Shown: positions 16,371-25,153, counted from the stretch's first letter. The stretch: 64,000 nt of DNA from Streptomyces sp. L-9-10 (GCF_004151105.1 NZ_PHRF01000162.1:363964-427963); one strand, 5' to 3'. Notes: a model not told the origin generated them from the sequence alone. Made by a program: numbers and translations.

Positions 16371-17729
16371 CTAAATCCGTTCCGGCACGGGGTTGCCCGC
16401 GGCGGCGATCGCCCGCCGCACCGGCACCCTCGCCAGCAGGACGAAACCGAGCACGAAGAAGATCACCAGCGAGATGATCGCATCCCGGTAACTGCCGGTC
16501 AGCTGGAACGCGAGCCCGAACACCAGCGGGCCCAGCCAGCTCAGGCCGCGGTCGCTCATCTCGTACGCGGAGAAGTACTCCGCCTCCTTGCCGCTCGGCA
16601 CCAGATGCGAGAAGAGCGAGCGGGACAGTGCCTGGCTGCCGCCCAGGACCAGGCCGATCGCCGCGGCCAGCGCGTAGAACGCGACCGGTGCCCCGGACGG
16701 CAGGAAATACCCCGCTCCGAGGATCAGCGTCCAGACGGCGAGTGAGCCGAGAATCGTCCGCTTGGCCCCGTAGGACCTGGCCATTCGGCCCATGCCCAGT
16801 GCGCCCGCCACGGCGAGTATCTGCACCAGCAGCACGGCGGTGATCAGAGTCGTCTGGTCCAGGCCCAGCTCCTCGGAGCCATAGACCGAGGCCTGCGAGA
16901 TCACCGTCTGGATGCCGTCGTTGTAGAGCAGATAGGCGAGCAGGAAGGACAGCGTCAGCGGATGGCGCCGCATGTCCCGCAGTGTCGCGATCAGCTGCCC
17001 CCAGCCGGTACCGACCGTGCCCGCGCCGTCCCGCACCACCCGGCGGTCGCGCAGCCGGCGCAGCGGGATGAGCGTGAAGGCGCCCCACCAGACACCGGCC
17101 GAGGCCAGACAGATCCGGACGGCCGTGGACTCCGAGACACCGAACGAGTCATGGCCGGTGTAGAGCACGAGGTTGAGGACGAGCACCAGCGCGCCCGAGG
17201 TGTAGCCGAACGCCCAGCCGCGCGAGGAGACCGCGTCGCGCTCCTCGGGCCCGGCGATCTGCGGCAGATACGCGTTGTAGAGCACCATCGAGACCGCCAG
17301 TGAGGCGTTCGCCACAATCAGCAGCAGCGCGCCCAGCAGATAGCGGTCACCGTCCAGGAAGAACATGCCCGCCGTGGCGCCGGCGCCGAGATACGCGGCG
17401 AGCGCGAGCAGCGGCTTCTTGCGTCCCGAACGGTCGGCGGCGGCGCCGACCAGCGGCATCACCACCACCGCCACCACGATGGAGAGGGAGACCGTGTACG
17501 CGAACACCGAGCCCGCGCGGATGGGTATTCCCAGCGGACGGACAAAGCCGTCCGCGTCCGCCGCCGCCTTCGCCACCGAGGTCAGATAGGGGCCGAGGAA
17601 GACCGTGAGCACGCTCGTCGAGTAGACGGAGCACGCGAAGTCGTAGAAGTACCAGCCGCGCTGCTCGCGTCTGCGCTCCGACGCCCCGTCGGCCGACCCG
17701 TCGGCACGGTCCACGGTGTCAGCGGTCAC
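16371..17729 (-). CDS. MFS transporter, Atg22/UMF1-like
   Basis: 452 residues with about 12 hydrophobic segments, beginning at RGWYFYDFACSVYSTSVLTVFLGPYL, the W-x-x-Y-D-x-A-x-S-x-Y signature of the UMF1/Atg22 group. The cytosolic loop motif DRSGRKKPLL is MFS-typical. Members have been linked to efflux of amino acids in yeast; the substrate here is unknown. I chose the GTG at 17729 because GAGGGAG precedes it by 5 nt; the frame stays open 19 codons further. A charged, partly disordered N-tail of about 25 residues comes before the first membrane segment. Confidence 0.85.
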   Translation of the reverse strand: MTADTVDRADGSADGASERRREQRGWYFYDFACSVYSTSVLTVFLGPYLTSVAKAAADADGFVRPLGIPIRAGSVFAYTVSLSIVVAVVVMPLVGAAADRSGRKKPLLALAAYLGAGATAGMFFLDGDRYLLGALLLIVANASLAVSMVLYNAYLPQIAGPEERDAVSSRGWAFGYTSGALVLVLNLVLYTGHDSFGVSESTAVRICLASAGVWWGAFTLIPLRRLRDRRVVRDGAGTVGTGWGQLIATLRDMRRHPLTLSFLLAYLLYNDGIQTVISQASVYGSEELGLDQTTLITAVLLVQILAVAGALGMGRMARSYGAKRTILGSLAVWTLILGAGYFLPSGAPVAFYALAAAIGLVLGGSQALSRSLFSHLVPSGKEAEYFSAYEMSDRGLSWLGPLVFGLAFQLTGSYRDAIISLVIFFVLGFVLLARVPVRRAIAAAGNPVPERI

Positions 17730-17790
17730 CGGTGCTCCCTCGCTCTCCCCGTCGCTGTTCCCAGCCTTTCCCGGCGCACGCCCCACCTGG

Positions 17791-18555
17791 TCAGTGCCAG
17801 GCTCCCCGCGCGGTCAACACCGCGCGCAGCGTCTCCAGTTGATCAGTCATGATGCCATCCACACCGAGATCGAGGAGCGCCTCCATCCGATCCGGATCGT
17901 TGACCGTCCAGACATGCACCTGGAGGCCGCGCGCGTGCGCCGTCCGTATGAAGCGCTCGTCGACCACCCGGACACCGTTCTGGGTCTCGGGGACCTGGGC
18001 GCAGACGGCGCCCCGCCGGACGGGGGCCGGGATGCCGTACGAGCGCAGCCGCAGGCCCAGCACGCCCCGCACCCCGTACGAGGTGGCGAGCCGGGGGCCC
18101 GCGAGACGGGCCGCGCCGGCCACCCGGGCCTCGGAGAAGGAGCCCACGCACACCCGGTCCCAGCTGCCGGTCCTGCGGATCAGCTCGACCAGGGGGAGCT
18201 GGGCGGGGGCGGCCTTGATGTCCACGTTCCAGTGCGCGTCGGGGAACTCCTCGAGCAGTTCCTCGAAGAGCGGCAGCGGCTCGGTCCCCGCCACTCTCGC
18301 CCGGCGCACGTCCTTCCAGGACAGATCGGCGATCCGGCCGCGGGCATCGGTCACCCGGTCCAGCGTCGAGTCGTGGAAGGCGACGAGCCGGCCGTCCGTG
18401 GTGGCGTGCACATCGGTCTCGAAGTAGCGGTATCCGAGCCCGGCGGCGCGGCGGAACGCGGCGGCGGTGTTCTCCAGGCCGTCCGCCGTGCCGCCGCGAT
18501 GGGCGAACGGGATCGGGGCCGGCCGGTCCAGATAGGGGTGGGGTACGCGAGTCAC
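17791..18555 (-). CDS. Glycerophosphodiester phosphodiesterase
   Basis: 254 residues, GDPD TIM-barrel family. The active-site signature is complete: FAHRGGTADGLENTAAAF, then YFETDVHATTDGRLVAFHDSTLDRVTD (metal-binding Glu/Asp and catalytic His), and WTVNDPDRMEALLDLGVDGIMTDQ near the end. It splits glycerophosphodiesters to glycerol-3-phosphate and an alcohol. No signal peptide, so it is probably cytosolic. The GTG overlaps the stop of yczE in GTGA, so the two are coupled. Confidence 0.92.
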   Translation of the reverse strand: MTRVPHPYLDRPAPIPFAHRGGTADGLENTAAAFRRAAGLGYRYFETDVHATTDGRLVAFHDSTLDRVTDARGRIADLSWKDVRRARVAGTEPLPLFEELLEEFPDAHWNVDIKAAPAQLPLVELIRRTGSWDRVCVGSFSEARVAGAARLAGPRLATSYGVRGVLGLRLRSYGIPAPVRRGAVCAQVPETQNGVRVVDERFIRTAHARGLQVHVWTVNDPDRMEALLDLGVDGIMTDQLETLRAVLTARGAWH

Positions 18556-19220
18556 CGCCGCAGTATGGCCTGTCCCGGTGACCCGGTGGCGACCACCGTG
18601 CTGCCGTTGTCCGCCGCCGGGATGGCGAAGACGCGCAGGAACAGCTGGGCGAGCGGCCCGATGGCCAGGGCGTAGGCGACCGTCCCGATACCCACCGACC
18701 CGCCGAGGACGAAGCCGGTGACGACCACCGCCACCTCGATCCCCGTACGGACGAGCCGGACCGAGCGGCCGGTCAGCCGGTGCAGTCCGGTCATCAGACC
18801 GTCCCGCGGGCCCGGTCCGAACCGGGCCGCGATATAGAGACCGGTGGCCACTCCGTTGAGCACGATGCCCCCGATCAGCAGCGGGATACGGACGGCCAGG
18901 CGGTGGCCTTCGGGGACGAGGGCGAGCGTGGCGTCCATGGCGACGCCGATCACGAAGACGTTGGAGACCGTGCCGAGCCCGGGGCGCTGCCTGATCGGTA
19001 TCCAGAGCAGCAGCACCACCGCGCCGACGATGATCGAGACGACCCCCATCGTCAGCCCGGTCAGCTCCGCGAGTCCCTGGTGCAGCACACCCCACGGCTC
19101 CAGACCGAGGCCGCCGCGCACCAGCAGCGCCGAGCTGGCCCCGTACAGCGCGAGTCCCACGTACAGCTGGATGAGCCGCCGGGTGAGATGTGGACCGCGG
19201 AGGCCGGAGGTGATGGACAT
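18552..19220 (-). CDS. yczE: YczE/YyaS/YitT family membrane protein
   Basis: 222 residues with five hydrophobic segments and the conserved GLGLEPWGVLHQGLAELTGLTMG and GPGPRDGLMTGLHRLTGRSVRLVRTGIE motifs of the YczE group. Function is unknown in detail; B. subtilis YczE affects bacillaene/surfactin-type metabolism. ATG at 19220 is preceded by AGGGGGCG. It is divergent from a MocR regulator (100-bp gap), an arrangement known for YczR-YczE pairs in several bacteria, so control by that regulator is very likely. The 3' end overlaps the phosphodiesterase gene. Confidence 0.88.
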   Translation of the reverse strand: MSITSGLRGPHLTRRLIQLYVGLALYGASSALLVRGGLGLEPWGVLHQGLAELTGLTMGVVSIIVGAVVLLLWIPIRQRPGLGTVSNVFVIGVAMDATLALVPEGHRLAVRIPLLIGGIVLNGVATGLYIAARFGPGPRDGLMTGLHRLTGRSVRLVRTGIEVAVVVTGFVLGGSVGIGTVAYALAIGPLAQLFLRVFAIPAADNGSTVVATGSPGQAILRR

Positions 19221-19241
19221 GGTGGCGCCCCCTGATGCGAT

Positions 19242-19316
19242 GGTGGACTGATACATGACACTCTGTGGCGGGGTGGCAGATGCCAGCCATGGCCAATTCG
19301 GGGAAGGTGGACTGAT
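19242..19316. promoter_or_regulatory. Direct repeat operator for the MocR/YczE divergent promoter
   Basis: GGTGGACTGAT occurs exactly at 19242-19252 and again at 19306-19316, 64 bp apart. The second copy lies over the ribosome-binding region of the MocR gene (ATG at 19321) and the first near the yczE start. Direct repeats are typical MocR operators, so these are likely binding sites for the regulator. Confidence 0.55.
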
Positions 19317-19320
19317 TTCC

Positions 19321-20820
19321 ATGGCCCAGTGGACTTCCGCCGTCGGTGCGGCTCAGCTCGCCCGTCAGCTCAAGACCCAGCAGCGCGGGCCCAAGGGCCC
19401 CGGCACCCGCAGGCCGCCCGCCTACCGGGCGCTCGCCGACGGTATCCGGCTGCTCGTCCTGGAAGGGCGTGTCCCCGTCGCGGCCCGGCTCCCCGCCGAG
19501 CGCGAACTGGCGCTCGCCCTGACCGTGAGCCGTACGACCGTGGCCGCCGCGTACGAGGCGCTGCGCGCGGAAGGGTTCCTGGAGTCCCGTCGGGGCGCCG
19601 GCAGCTGGACGGCCGTACCCGCGGGCAATCCGCTGCCCGCGCGCGGTCTGGAACCGCTGCCGCCCGAGTCGCTGGGCTCGATGATCGACCTCGGTACCGC
19701 CGCGCTGCCCGCCCCCGAGCCATGGCTCACCCGGGGTGTCCAGGGCGCGCTGGAGGAGCTGGCGCCGTACGCGCACACCCATGGCGACTACCCGGCAGGG
19801 CTGCCCGCGCTGCGGCAGATGCTCGCCGACCGCTACACCGAGCGCGGCATCCCGACCATGCCGGAGCAGATCATGGTCACCACCGGCGCGATGGGGGCGA
19901 TCGACGCGATCTGCCATCTCTTCGCGGGCCGGGGCGAACGGATCGCGGTGGAGTCGCCCTCGTACGCCAATATCCTCCAGCTGATGCGGGAGGCGGGCGC
20001 GCGACTGGTGCCCGTCGCCATGGCGGAGGGGCTGACCGGCTGGGATCTCGGGCGCTGGCGTCAGGTGCTCAGGGAGGCGGCCCCCCGGCTCGCCTATGTC
20101 GTCGCCGACTTCCACAATCCGACGGGCGCGCTGGCCGACGAGGATCAGCGGCGGCAGCTGGTCGACGCCGCGCGGTCGGCGGGCACGGTGCTGGTCGTCG
20201 ACGAGACCATGTCCGAACTGCGGCTCGACGCGGATCTGCGGATGCCGAGGCGGGTCTGCGCGTTCGACCCCGCGGGCGGCACGGTCATCACGGTCGGTTC
20301 GGCCAGCAAGGCGTTCTGGGCGGGGATGCGGATCGGCTGGGTACGCGCCGCGCCGGATGTGATCCGGTCGCTGGTCTCCGCGCGCGCGTACGCCGACATG
20401 GGCACCCCGGTGCTGGAGCAGCTCGCCGTCAACTGGCTGATGCGGACCGGCGGCTGGGAGGAGGCCGTCGCCCTGCGCAGGGCCCAGGCGCGCGAGAACC
20501 GCGACGCGCTGGTGGCGGCGGTACGTGACCAGCTGCCCGGCTGGGAGTTCGAGGTACCGGGCGGCGGGCTGACCCTGTGGGTGCGTACCGGCGGACTGTC
20601 CGGATCACGCCTGGCCGAGGTGGGCGAACGGGTCGGCGTACGGGTGCCCTCGGGGCCCCGCTTCGGAGTCGACGGGGCGTTCGAGGGGTACGTACGGCTG
20701 CCGTTCACCGTGGGCGGCCCGGTCGCCGTCGAGGCGGCGGCGCGGCTGGCGGCGGCGGCGCGGCTCGTGGAGACCGGGGCGAGCACCGGCACGGACGCGC
20801 CGCGCACCTTCGTGGCCTGA
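19321..20820 (+). CDS. MocR/YczR-type regulator, GntR wHTH fused to PLP aminotransferase fold
   Basis: 499 residues. A GntR winged helix (residues ~35-100: YRALADGIRLLVLEGRVPVAARLPAERELALALTVSRTTVAAAYEALRAEGFL) is joined to a fold-type I aminotransferase domain. The pyridoxal lysine is near residue 331 in VGSASKAFWAGMRIGW, and DFHNPTG is the conserved cofactor-contact segment. MocR proteins sense PLP or a PLP adduct. The ATG at 19321 was chosen since the protein family starts here; an upstream ATG at 19255 would cross the operator. Divergent from yczE, its probable target. Confidence 0.9.
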   Translation: MAQWTSAVGAAQLARQLKTQQRGPKGPGTRRPPAYRALADGIRLLVLEGRVPVAARLPAERELALALTVSRTTVAAAYEALRAEGFLESRRGAGSWTAVPAGNPLPARGLEPLPPESLGSMIDLGTAALPAPEPWLTRGVQGALEELAPYAHTHGDYPAGLPALRQMLADRYTERGIPTMPEQIMVTTGAMGAIDAICHLFAGRGERIAVESPSYANILQLMREAGARLVPVAMAEGLTGWDLGRWRQVLREAAPRLAYVVADFHNPTGALADEDQRRQLVDAARSAGTVLVVDETMSELRLDADLRMPRRVCAFDPAGGTVITVGSASKAFWAGMRIGWVRAAPDVIRSLVSARAYADMGTPVLEQLAVNWLMRTGGWEEAVALRRAQARENRDALVAAVRDQLPGWEFEVPGGGLTLWVRTGGLSGSRLAEVGERVGVRVPSGPRFGVDGAFEGYVRLPFTVGGPVAVEAAARLAAAARLVETGASTGTDAPRTFVA

Positions 20821-20844
20821 CGCCCCCACGCGTCCGGGGCCGCG

Positions 20845-22497
20845 TCAGCCCTCGGCGGGTACGACGCCGCCGGCCGGCCCCGAGGCGGCGGCCGGCGCGC
20901 GCCCGTGGCCCGGCGCGCGCTCCTGGTCGGGAACCGACGGCGCGGCGGTCCGTTCCGCGGTGGCCGGATCCTCGGCGGGGGCCGCGACCGCCGAGGGGGG
21001 CGGCGGAAGAAGACCGAGGACGGCGCGGCGGTGCGCCTCGCTCGTCGTGTCGTCGTACGGGTCGGGCGTCGCCGGGACCTGGAGCCTGAGCACCGGTCCT
21101 GTGCCGAGCCGCGCGTACCCCCTGCCGGGCGGGGTGTCCGCCGGGGGTGTGGAGCGCGGCGGCGCGCCCAGCACCGCTTCCACCTGGGCGGGCGCGGCGG
21201 CCCCGAGGATCACCCGCGCGCGGGTGTAGGTCAGTACGGCCTCGCTGAGCGTGTCCAGGCTGTCGAGCTGGTCGGCCACGACCACCGTCACATGGGCCGA
21301 TCTGCCGTGCCGCAGCGGCACCTTGAGCAGCTCCTGCGGATCGGGCCGTCCCTCGGCGGCGGCCAGATGGCCGAAGACGCTGGGCCGGTCCAGCAGGATC
21401 CACAGGGGGCGCTTGGTGTCCTCGGGTGCCGGAAGGCCCGACTGCCCGGCCCGGTTGGCGGCGATCAGCCGGCGCTCCGTCTCGCTGGCTGCCCACTCCA
21501 GACCGGCCAGCGCCCCGGCCAGTCCGCACTCCACGGCCAGTACGCCCGTACGCCCGGCCAGACAGCCGAAATCGCCGGTTCCGCCGCCCTCCACGATCAG
21601 GACCTCGCCGTGCTGGGCGGCCTGGAGCGCGAGAGAGCGCAGCAGGCTGGTGGCGCCGCTGCCCGGCAGACCCGTGACCAGCAGATGCGGGGCGGTGGAG
21701 CGCGGTCCCGTCCGCCAGAGCACCGGTGGCTCGTCCCGGTTCTCGCCGTCAGCCACGACCGGGACGGTGCGCCGTACCGCGCTGTGGTCCGTGAAGCCGA
21801 GCACGGTCTCGCCGGGGGCGGTGACGAAGGGCTGGGCGACGATGGCGGTGGAGAGCGCGGGAAGCACGGTGACCGTGAGCTGGTTGGCCTCCTCCTCCCA
21901 CTCGAAGAGGTACTCGCGCCCGCGGCCGCACTTGGCCTGGAGCAACTGCTCGATCCGGGCGCGCACATCGGGGTCGCTGTCGGGGAAGTACGGGGGGTAT
22001 CTCAGCTGGAGCCGGGTGAGCCGTCCGCCGGAGTCGAAGGCGTGGTCGTCGAACGCCGCTCCCCAGGCGCCGCCGTGGGCGTAGAGCGGATTCGGGTCCT
22101 CCGGCACGGCGAAGTACGGCACCAGCGCCTCGTAGAGGGACTGGAGCCGCTTGACCTCCGTGTCGTCGGGTCCGGTCGGTACGGGAGTGGTGTCGCGTCC
22201 CTTCCACCCGGCCACGCCCATCAGTGTGATCAGGCCGAGGAGCGGCCCGTACGGGATGAGCGCGACCACCAGAACGCAGGCCGCCACCAGGAACAGCGCG
22301 GGACCGCGCCGGTCCTTCGGGGTGCCGGCCCACTTCTGGCGTGCCGCGGTGGCCAGCATGCGCAGCCCGCGGGAGACCGTGATCAGCGGATGGAGGACGT
22401 CGGTGGCGCTGTCGGCGGCCGTGCGGGCCAGTTCGCGACTGCGGGCGATCTGGGCGCTGCCGCTGGTCAGAATGCGGGGGAGTGGTCGCCGGGCCAC
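20845..22497 (-). CDS. FtsK/Tra-like membrane P-loop protein with degenerate Walker A
   Basis: 550 residues. One hydrophobic hairpin (ALFLVAACVLVVALIPYGPLLGLITLMG, residues ~60-95) precedes a domain of about 150 residues and then a RecA-like core. The P-loop reads GLPGSGATSLLRSLALQ: the essential lysine is replaced by Ala. Further strands LIVEGGGTGDF and LWILLDRPSVFG, and VTVVVADQLDSL, follow the FtsK/TraB layout. The C-terminal 60 residues are Pro/Ala-rich. ATP hydrolysis is doubtful. GTG at 22497 has AGGAGA 5 nt upstream. A 64-residue membrane protein lies just upstream in the same operon. FtsK-like DNA pump, pseudo-ATPase or secretion part are all possible. Confidence 0.65.
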   Translation of the reverse strand: MARRPLPRILTSGSAQIARSRELARTAADSATDVLHPLITVSRGLRMLATAARQKWAGTPKDRRGPALFLVAACVLVVALIPYGPLLGLITLMGVAGWKGRDTTPVPTGPDDTEVKRLQSLYEALVPYFAVPEDPNPLYAHGGAWGAAFDDHAFDSGGRLTRLQLRYPPYFPDSDPDVRARIEQLLQAKCGRGREYLFEWEEEANQLTVTVLPALSTAIVAQPFVTAPGETVLGFTDHSAVRRTVPVVADGENRDEPPVLWRTGPRSTAPHLLVTGLPGSGATSLLRSLALQAAQHGEVLIVEGGGTGDFGCLAGRTGVLAVECGLAGALAGLEWAASETERRLIAANRAGQSGLPAPEDTKRPLWILLDRPSVFGHLAAAEGRPDPQELLKVPLRHGRSAHVTVVVADQLDSLDTLSEAVLTYTRARVILGAAAPAQVEAVLGAPPRSTPPADTPPGRGYARLGTGPVLRLQVPATPDPYDDTTSEAHRRAVLGLLPPPPSAVAAPAEDPATAERTAAPSVPDQERAPGHGRAPAAASGPAGGVVPAEG

Positions 22498-22535
22498 GGA
22501 TGTCTCCTGATGGTGCGGAAGGGGGCGGGCGGGCG

Positions 22536-22730
22536 TCAGAACTTGATCCCGCCGATGAGCCCGGCGAGGCTCGCGCCGCCGGCCGTGATGCTCGGCGCGA
22601 TGGCCGTGCCCGCGAGATAGAAGCCGAAGAGGGCGCAGACCATGGCGTGCGACGCCTTGAGTCCGTCCTTGCGGAAGAAGAGGAAGACGATGATTCCGAG
22701 CAGCACCACGCCTGACATGGACAGAATCAT
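22536..22730 (-). CDS. Small membrane protein, 64 residues
   Basis: Two hydrophobic segments: MILSMSGVVLLGIIVFLFF (3-19) and ALFGFYLAGTAIAPSITAGG, separated by a short basic loop (RKDGLKASH). The tail is Gly-rich (GLIGGIKF). ATG at 22730 has CAGGAGA with 7-nt spacing, a very good ribosome site. It lies 38 bp upstream of the FtsK-like gene and is probably cotranscribed. The pairing of a small two-helix protein with a Tra/FtsK-like ATPase recalls Spd genes of Streptomyces plasmids, but no other plasmid gene is here. Confidence 0.7.
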   Translation of the reverse strand: MILSMSGVVLLGIIVFLFFRKDGLKASHAMVCALFGFYLAGTAIAPSITAGGASLAGLIGGIKF

Positions 22731-22814
22731 GAGAGTTCTCCTGGTTCGAGGGGACAGTCACCATGAGTTCTTCCAGGATCACCGAAAGTATCTATGCGAT
22801 AAAAGGTGCAAATG

Positions 22815-22837
22815 AGTGAAATGCGAGGTATTTCACT
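22815..22837. promoter_or_regulatory. Inverted repeat in AT-rich promoter region
   Basis: AGTGAAAT (22815-22822) and ATTTCACT (22830-22837) form a perfect 8-bp inverted repeat with a 7-nt centre. The surrounding 22775-22840 is much more AT-rich than the rest of the window. It lies 85 bp upstream of the small membrane protein gene and may be its operator. Confidence 0.4.
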
Positions 22838-22982
22838 GTGCTGGCCCACGGGGCACGGTGGCGCCCGTGAGGGGCGCGGTCCGCAGTACCCTGTCGGTTT
22901 ATCCGTACGGCGCCAAGCCCGTACGGAGCAGGTCAACGGCGTGTGAACCGGCGTGCGAGCCGGACTGAAAGGCGGTCCACCG

Positions 22983-23375
22983 ATGAGTGAGACACCGGAT
23001 CCCGACGTGGTCGAGCTGGCCACGAAGGTCTTCGATCTGGCCCGGCGTGGTGAGACCGAGGCGCTCGCGGCCTACGTCGACGCCGGTGTGCCCGCGAACC
23101 TCACCAACGACCGCGGCGACTCGCTCGTCATGCTCGCCGCCTACCACGGCCACGCCGAGGCGGTCGAGGCGCTGATCGCGCGCGGCGCCGACGCCGGACG
23201 GGTCAACGACCGGGGGCAGACCCCACTCGCCGGGGCTGTCTTCAAGGGCGAGGACGCCGTGATCCGGGCACTGCTGGCCGGCGGCGCGGATCCAAGCGGA
23301 GGAAACCCCTCCGCGGTGGATACCGCGCGGATGTTTGGGAAGACGGACCTTCTGGAGCTGTTCGGCGACTTGTGA
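22983..23375 (+). CDS. Ankyrin repeat protein
   Basis: 130 residues, made of about three ankyrin repeats: the motifs GDSLVMLAAYHGHAEAVEALIARGADAGRVNDRG and QTPLAGAVFKGEDAVIRALLAGGADPS are textbook. No signal peptide or membrane segment, so it is a cytosolic protein-binding module with an unknown partner. ATG at 22983 with GGCGG 7 nt upstream. It stands alone between the FtsK-like operon and the HEAT-repeat gene. Confidence 0.9.
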   Translation: MSETPDPDVVELATKVFDLARRGETEALAAYVDAGVPANLTNDRGDSLVMLAAYHGHAEAVEALIARGADAGRVNDRGQTPLAGAVFKGEDAVIRALLAGGADPSGGNPSAVDTARMFGKTDLLELFGDL

Positions 23376-23476
23376 TGCCCCGGGTGAGAGACGTCGTAAA
23401 TGTGGTCGCGGTGGCGAAATGGCTGGGTCATCATGACGTCGGGCCCACAACGGGTCATCAACGAGAGGCAGGGAAG

Positions 23477-23533
23477 ATGGTCTGCATTAAGCGGAAGACG
23501 ACGGTCGGCCGATCATGTTGCCGCGCGGTCTAG
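23477..23533 (+). CDS. Candidate 18-residue leader peptide
   Basis: ATG at 23477 opens an 18-codon frame (MVCIKRKTTVGRSCCRAV, then TAG) ending 70 bp upstream of the HEAT-repeat gene. GAGAGG lies 8 nt before the ATG. The peptide is strongly basic and has three Cys, two adjacent, so ribosome stalling by cysteine supply is conceivable. Too short for codon-bias support. Confidence 0.3.
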   Translation: MVCIKRKTTVGRSCCRAV

Positions 23534-23603
23534 AGCGGGAAGGGTGCCACGTCCCCCGGTCGCACCCCCGGTTGCGTCGACAGCTTGATGTGAGGCTTTC
23601 CCC

Positions 23604-25022
23604 ATGTTCGATCCAGTCATAGCGCCGAGCGGCACCTTGCTCGGGCTGTTGCAGAGAGGCCGCGGCGACGGAACGCTGCACGCGCTCGCGGCACCCCGCG
23701 CCGAGGCGCTCGCCGCCCTCAACCACTGCGTACTGAACGACCCCCGCCACGACTGGCAGGTCGAGAACCGTTCGCTGTACTACGCACGCCTGTATCTGGA
23801 TCTCCACGGTGGTCTCGACGCCATCGACCACCATCTCTTCCGGGCCGAGGACCACTTCGACACCGAGGAGTCCAGGACCGGCCTCGCGCTCGCCGTGCTC
23901 GGCCATCTCGCCGCGTACGGCAGGCACGACGCCCTCGACCTGCTCAGGCGGTACGCGGCGACCGGCGCGAACTGGGCCTGGGCCCTGGACGAGCTGGCGC
24001 TGCGCGACGACGACACGGGGCTGCGCGCCCTGGCCGTACCGGTCCTCGCCAGATTCCCGGCAGGACCCGAGGGCGACGCCGCACTGGCGTCGGTCGTCCG
24101 CGACGCCTTCGAGCCCCGGCCCTGGCGGCTCTGGGCCGACGATCCGCGGCCCGCGGTCGGCGCGCGGATCAGGGCCGCCGGAGAACAGGGCTCCTTCGAC
24201 CGCTGGCAACGGCAGCTGCGGCCGAGCGGCCCGCGCCCCGGCTGGAGCGTGCGCGCCGTCTTCGACTGGGCACAGCAGGCCCTGGAGCGCGGCACGGAGA
24301 TGCACGGGCCCGCGGCCCGCTGCCTCACCGCCGTCGCCGGGCCCGACGACCGCCCGCTGATCGTCGAGGCCGCGCGCAACGGCCCCGACGGCGCCCGCTG
24401 CGCGGCGCTGCACTATCTCGCCGAGGTCCGTGACCCCGTCGTCCTCGATCTGATCGAGGCGGCGGCCGGCGGCCCGGACCGCACCGTCGCCGACGCGGCC
24501 GTCGCCGCCTTCGAGCGGATGTGCGTCGACGAGGCGGTCGACCGGGCCCGCGGCTGGGTCCACAGGCCCGACGCGCTCGGCGCGTCCGCCGCCGGCGTGC
24601 TCGCCTGCCGCGGCGGTACGAAGGACACCGCGCTGGTCCTCGGCGCGCTGCGGGAGGCCGTACGGTCCGAGGGCCCCGACACCCAGCGGCTGTGGACCCT
24701 CGTCGACGGCGCGGGACGCCTCGGTATCGTCTGCGCCGCGCCCGTGCTGCGCCATGTCTACCGGGAGACCGCCTCCTCGCATCTGCGCGGCCGGACGGCG
24801 CGCGCGCTCGCCGCCACCGACCCGTCCTACGCCACCGGCTTCGCCGTCGAATGCCTGTGGGACTGCGAGGAGACCACCCGGGAGGTCGCCGCGCTGCACG
24901 CCGAGACCGGAGACGTACGCGTGGCGGAAAGACTGCGGCGGCTGGCCGCCGATCCGGCCGAGGAGGCCGAGGTGCAGACCGCCGTGCGCAGCAGGATGGG
25001 CCCGGACGCCGCCGCGCGGTGA
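23604..25022 (+). CDS. HEAT-repeat domain protein
   Basis: 472 residues with HEAT-like helical repeats along most of its length (for example LGHLAAYGRHDALDLLRRYAATG, ALRDDDTGLRALAVPVLARFPAG, AALHYLAEVRDPVVLDLIEAAAGG). No catalytic motif, signal peptide or membrane segment. HEAT arrays usually bind proteins. ATG at 23604; the ribosome site is weak. The 70 bp upstream and a possible leader peptide may control it. A 13-bp inverted-repeat terminator lies 92 bp downstream. Partner unknown. Confidence 0.75.
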   Translation: MFDPVIAPSGTLLGLLQRGRGDGTLHALAAPRAEALAALNHCVLNDPRHDWQVENRSLYYARLYLDLHGGLDAIDHHLFRAEDHFDTEESRTGLALAVLGHLAAYGRHDALDLLRRYAATGANWAWALDELALRDDDTGLRALAVPVLARFPAGPEGDAALASVVRDAFEPRPWRLWADDPRPAVGARIRAAGEQGSFDRWQRQLRPSGPRPGWSVRAVFDWAQQALERGTEMHGPAARCLTAVAGPDDRPLIVEAARNGPDGARCAALHYLAEVRDPVVLDLIEAAAGGPDRTVADAAVAAFERMCVDEAVDRARGWVHRPDALGASAAGVLACRGGTKDTALVLGALREAVRSEGPDTQRLWTLVDGAGRLGIVCAAPVLRHVYRETASSHLRGRTARALAATDPSYATGFAVECLWDCEETTREVAALHAETGDVRVAERLRRLAADPAEEAEVQTAVRSRMGPDAAAR

Positions 25023-25114
25023 GACCGGCGGCCACCGCCGCACCCCGTCGTGTACGGCCGGAAACCTTCGCTCCGTAAGCCGGTCCGTACGGTCTGTGCG
25101 CCTTCGTCGCGTCC

Positions 25115-25153
25115 GGGGAACGTCCCGCGTCCAATGCTCACGGGACGTTCCCC
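25115..25153 (+). terminator. Hairpin terminator after HEAT-repeat gene
   Basis: Perfect 13-bp inverted repeat GGGGAACGTCCCG / CGGGACGTTCCCC with a 13-nt loop, between the HEAT gene and the glycosyltransferase operon. An operator role for the operon starting at 25208 cannot be ruled out. Confidence 0.6.

Noticed and set aside
23521..23540. DasR box at GGTCTAGAGC before the HEAT-repeat gene
   Set aside because: Only about 10 of 16 positions match and the right half is wrong.
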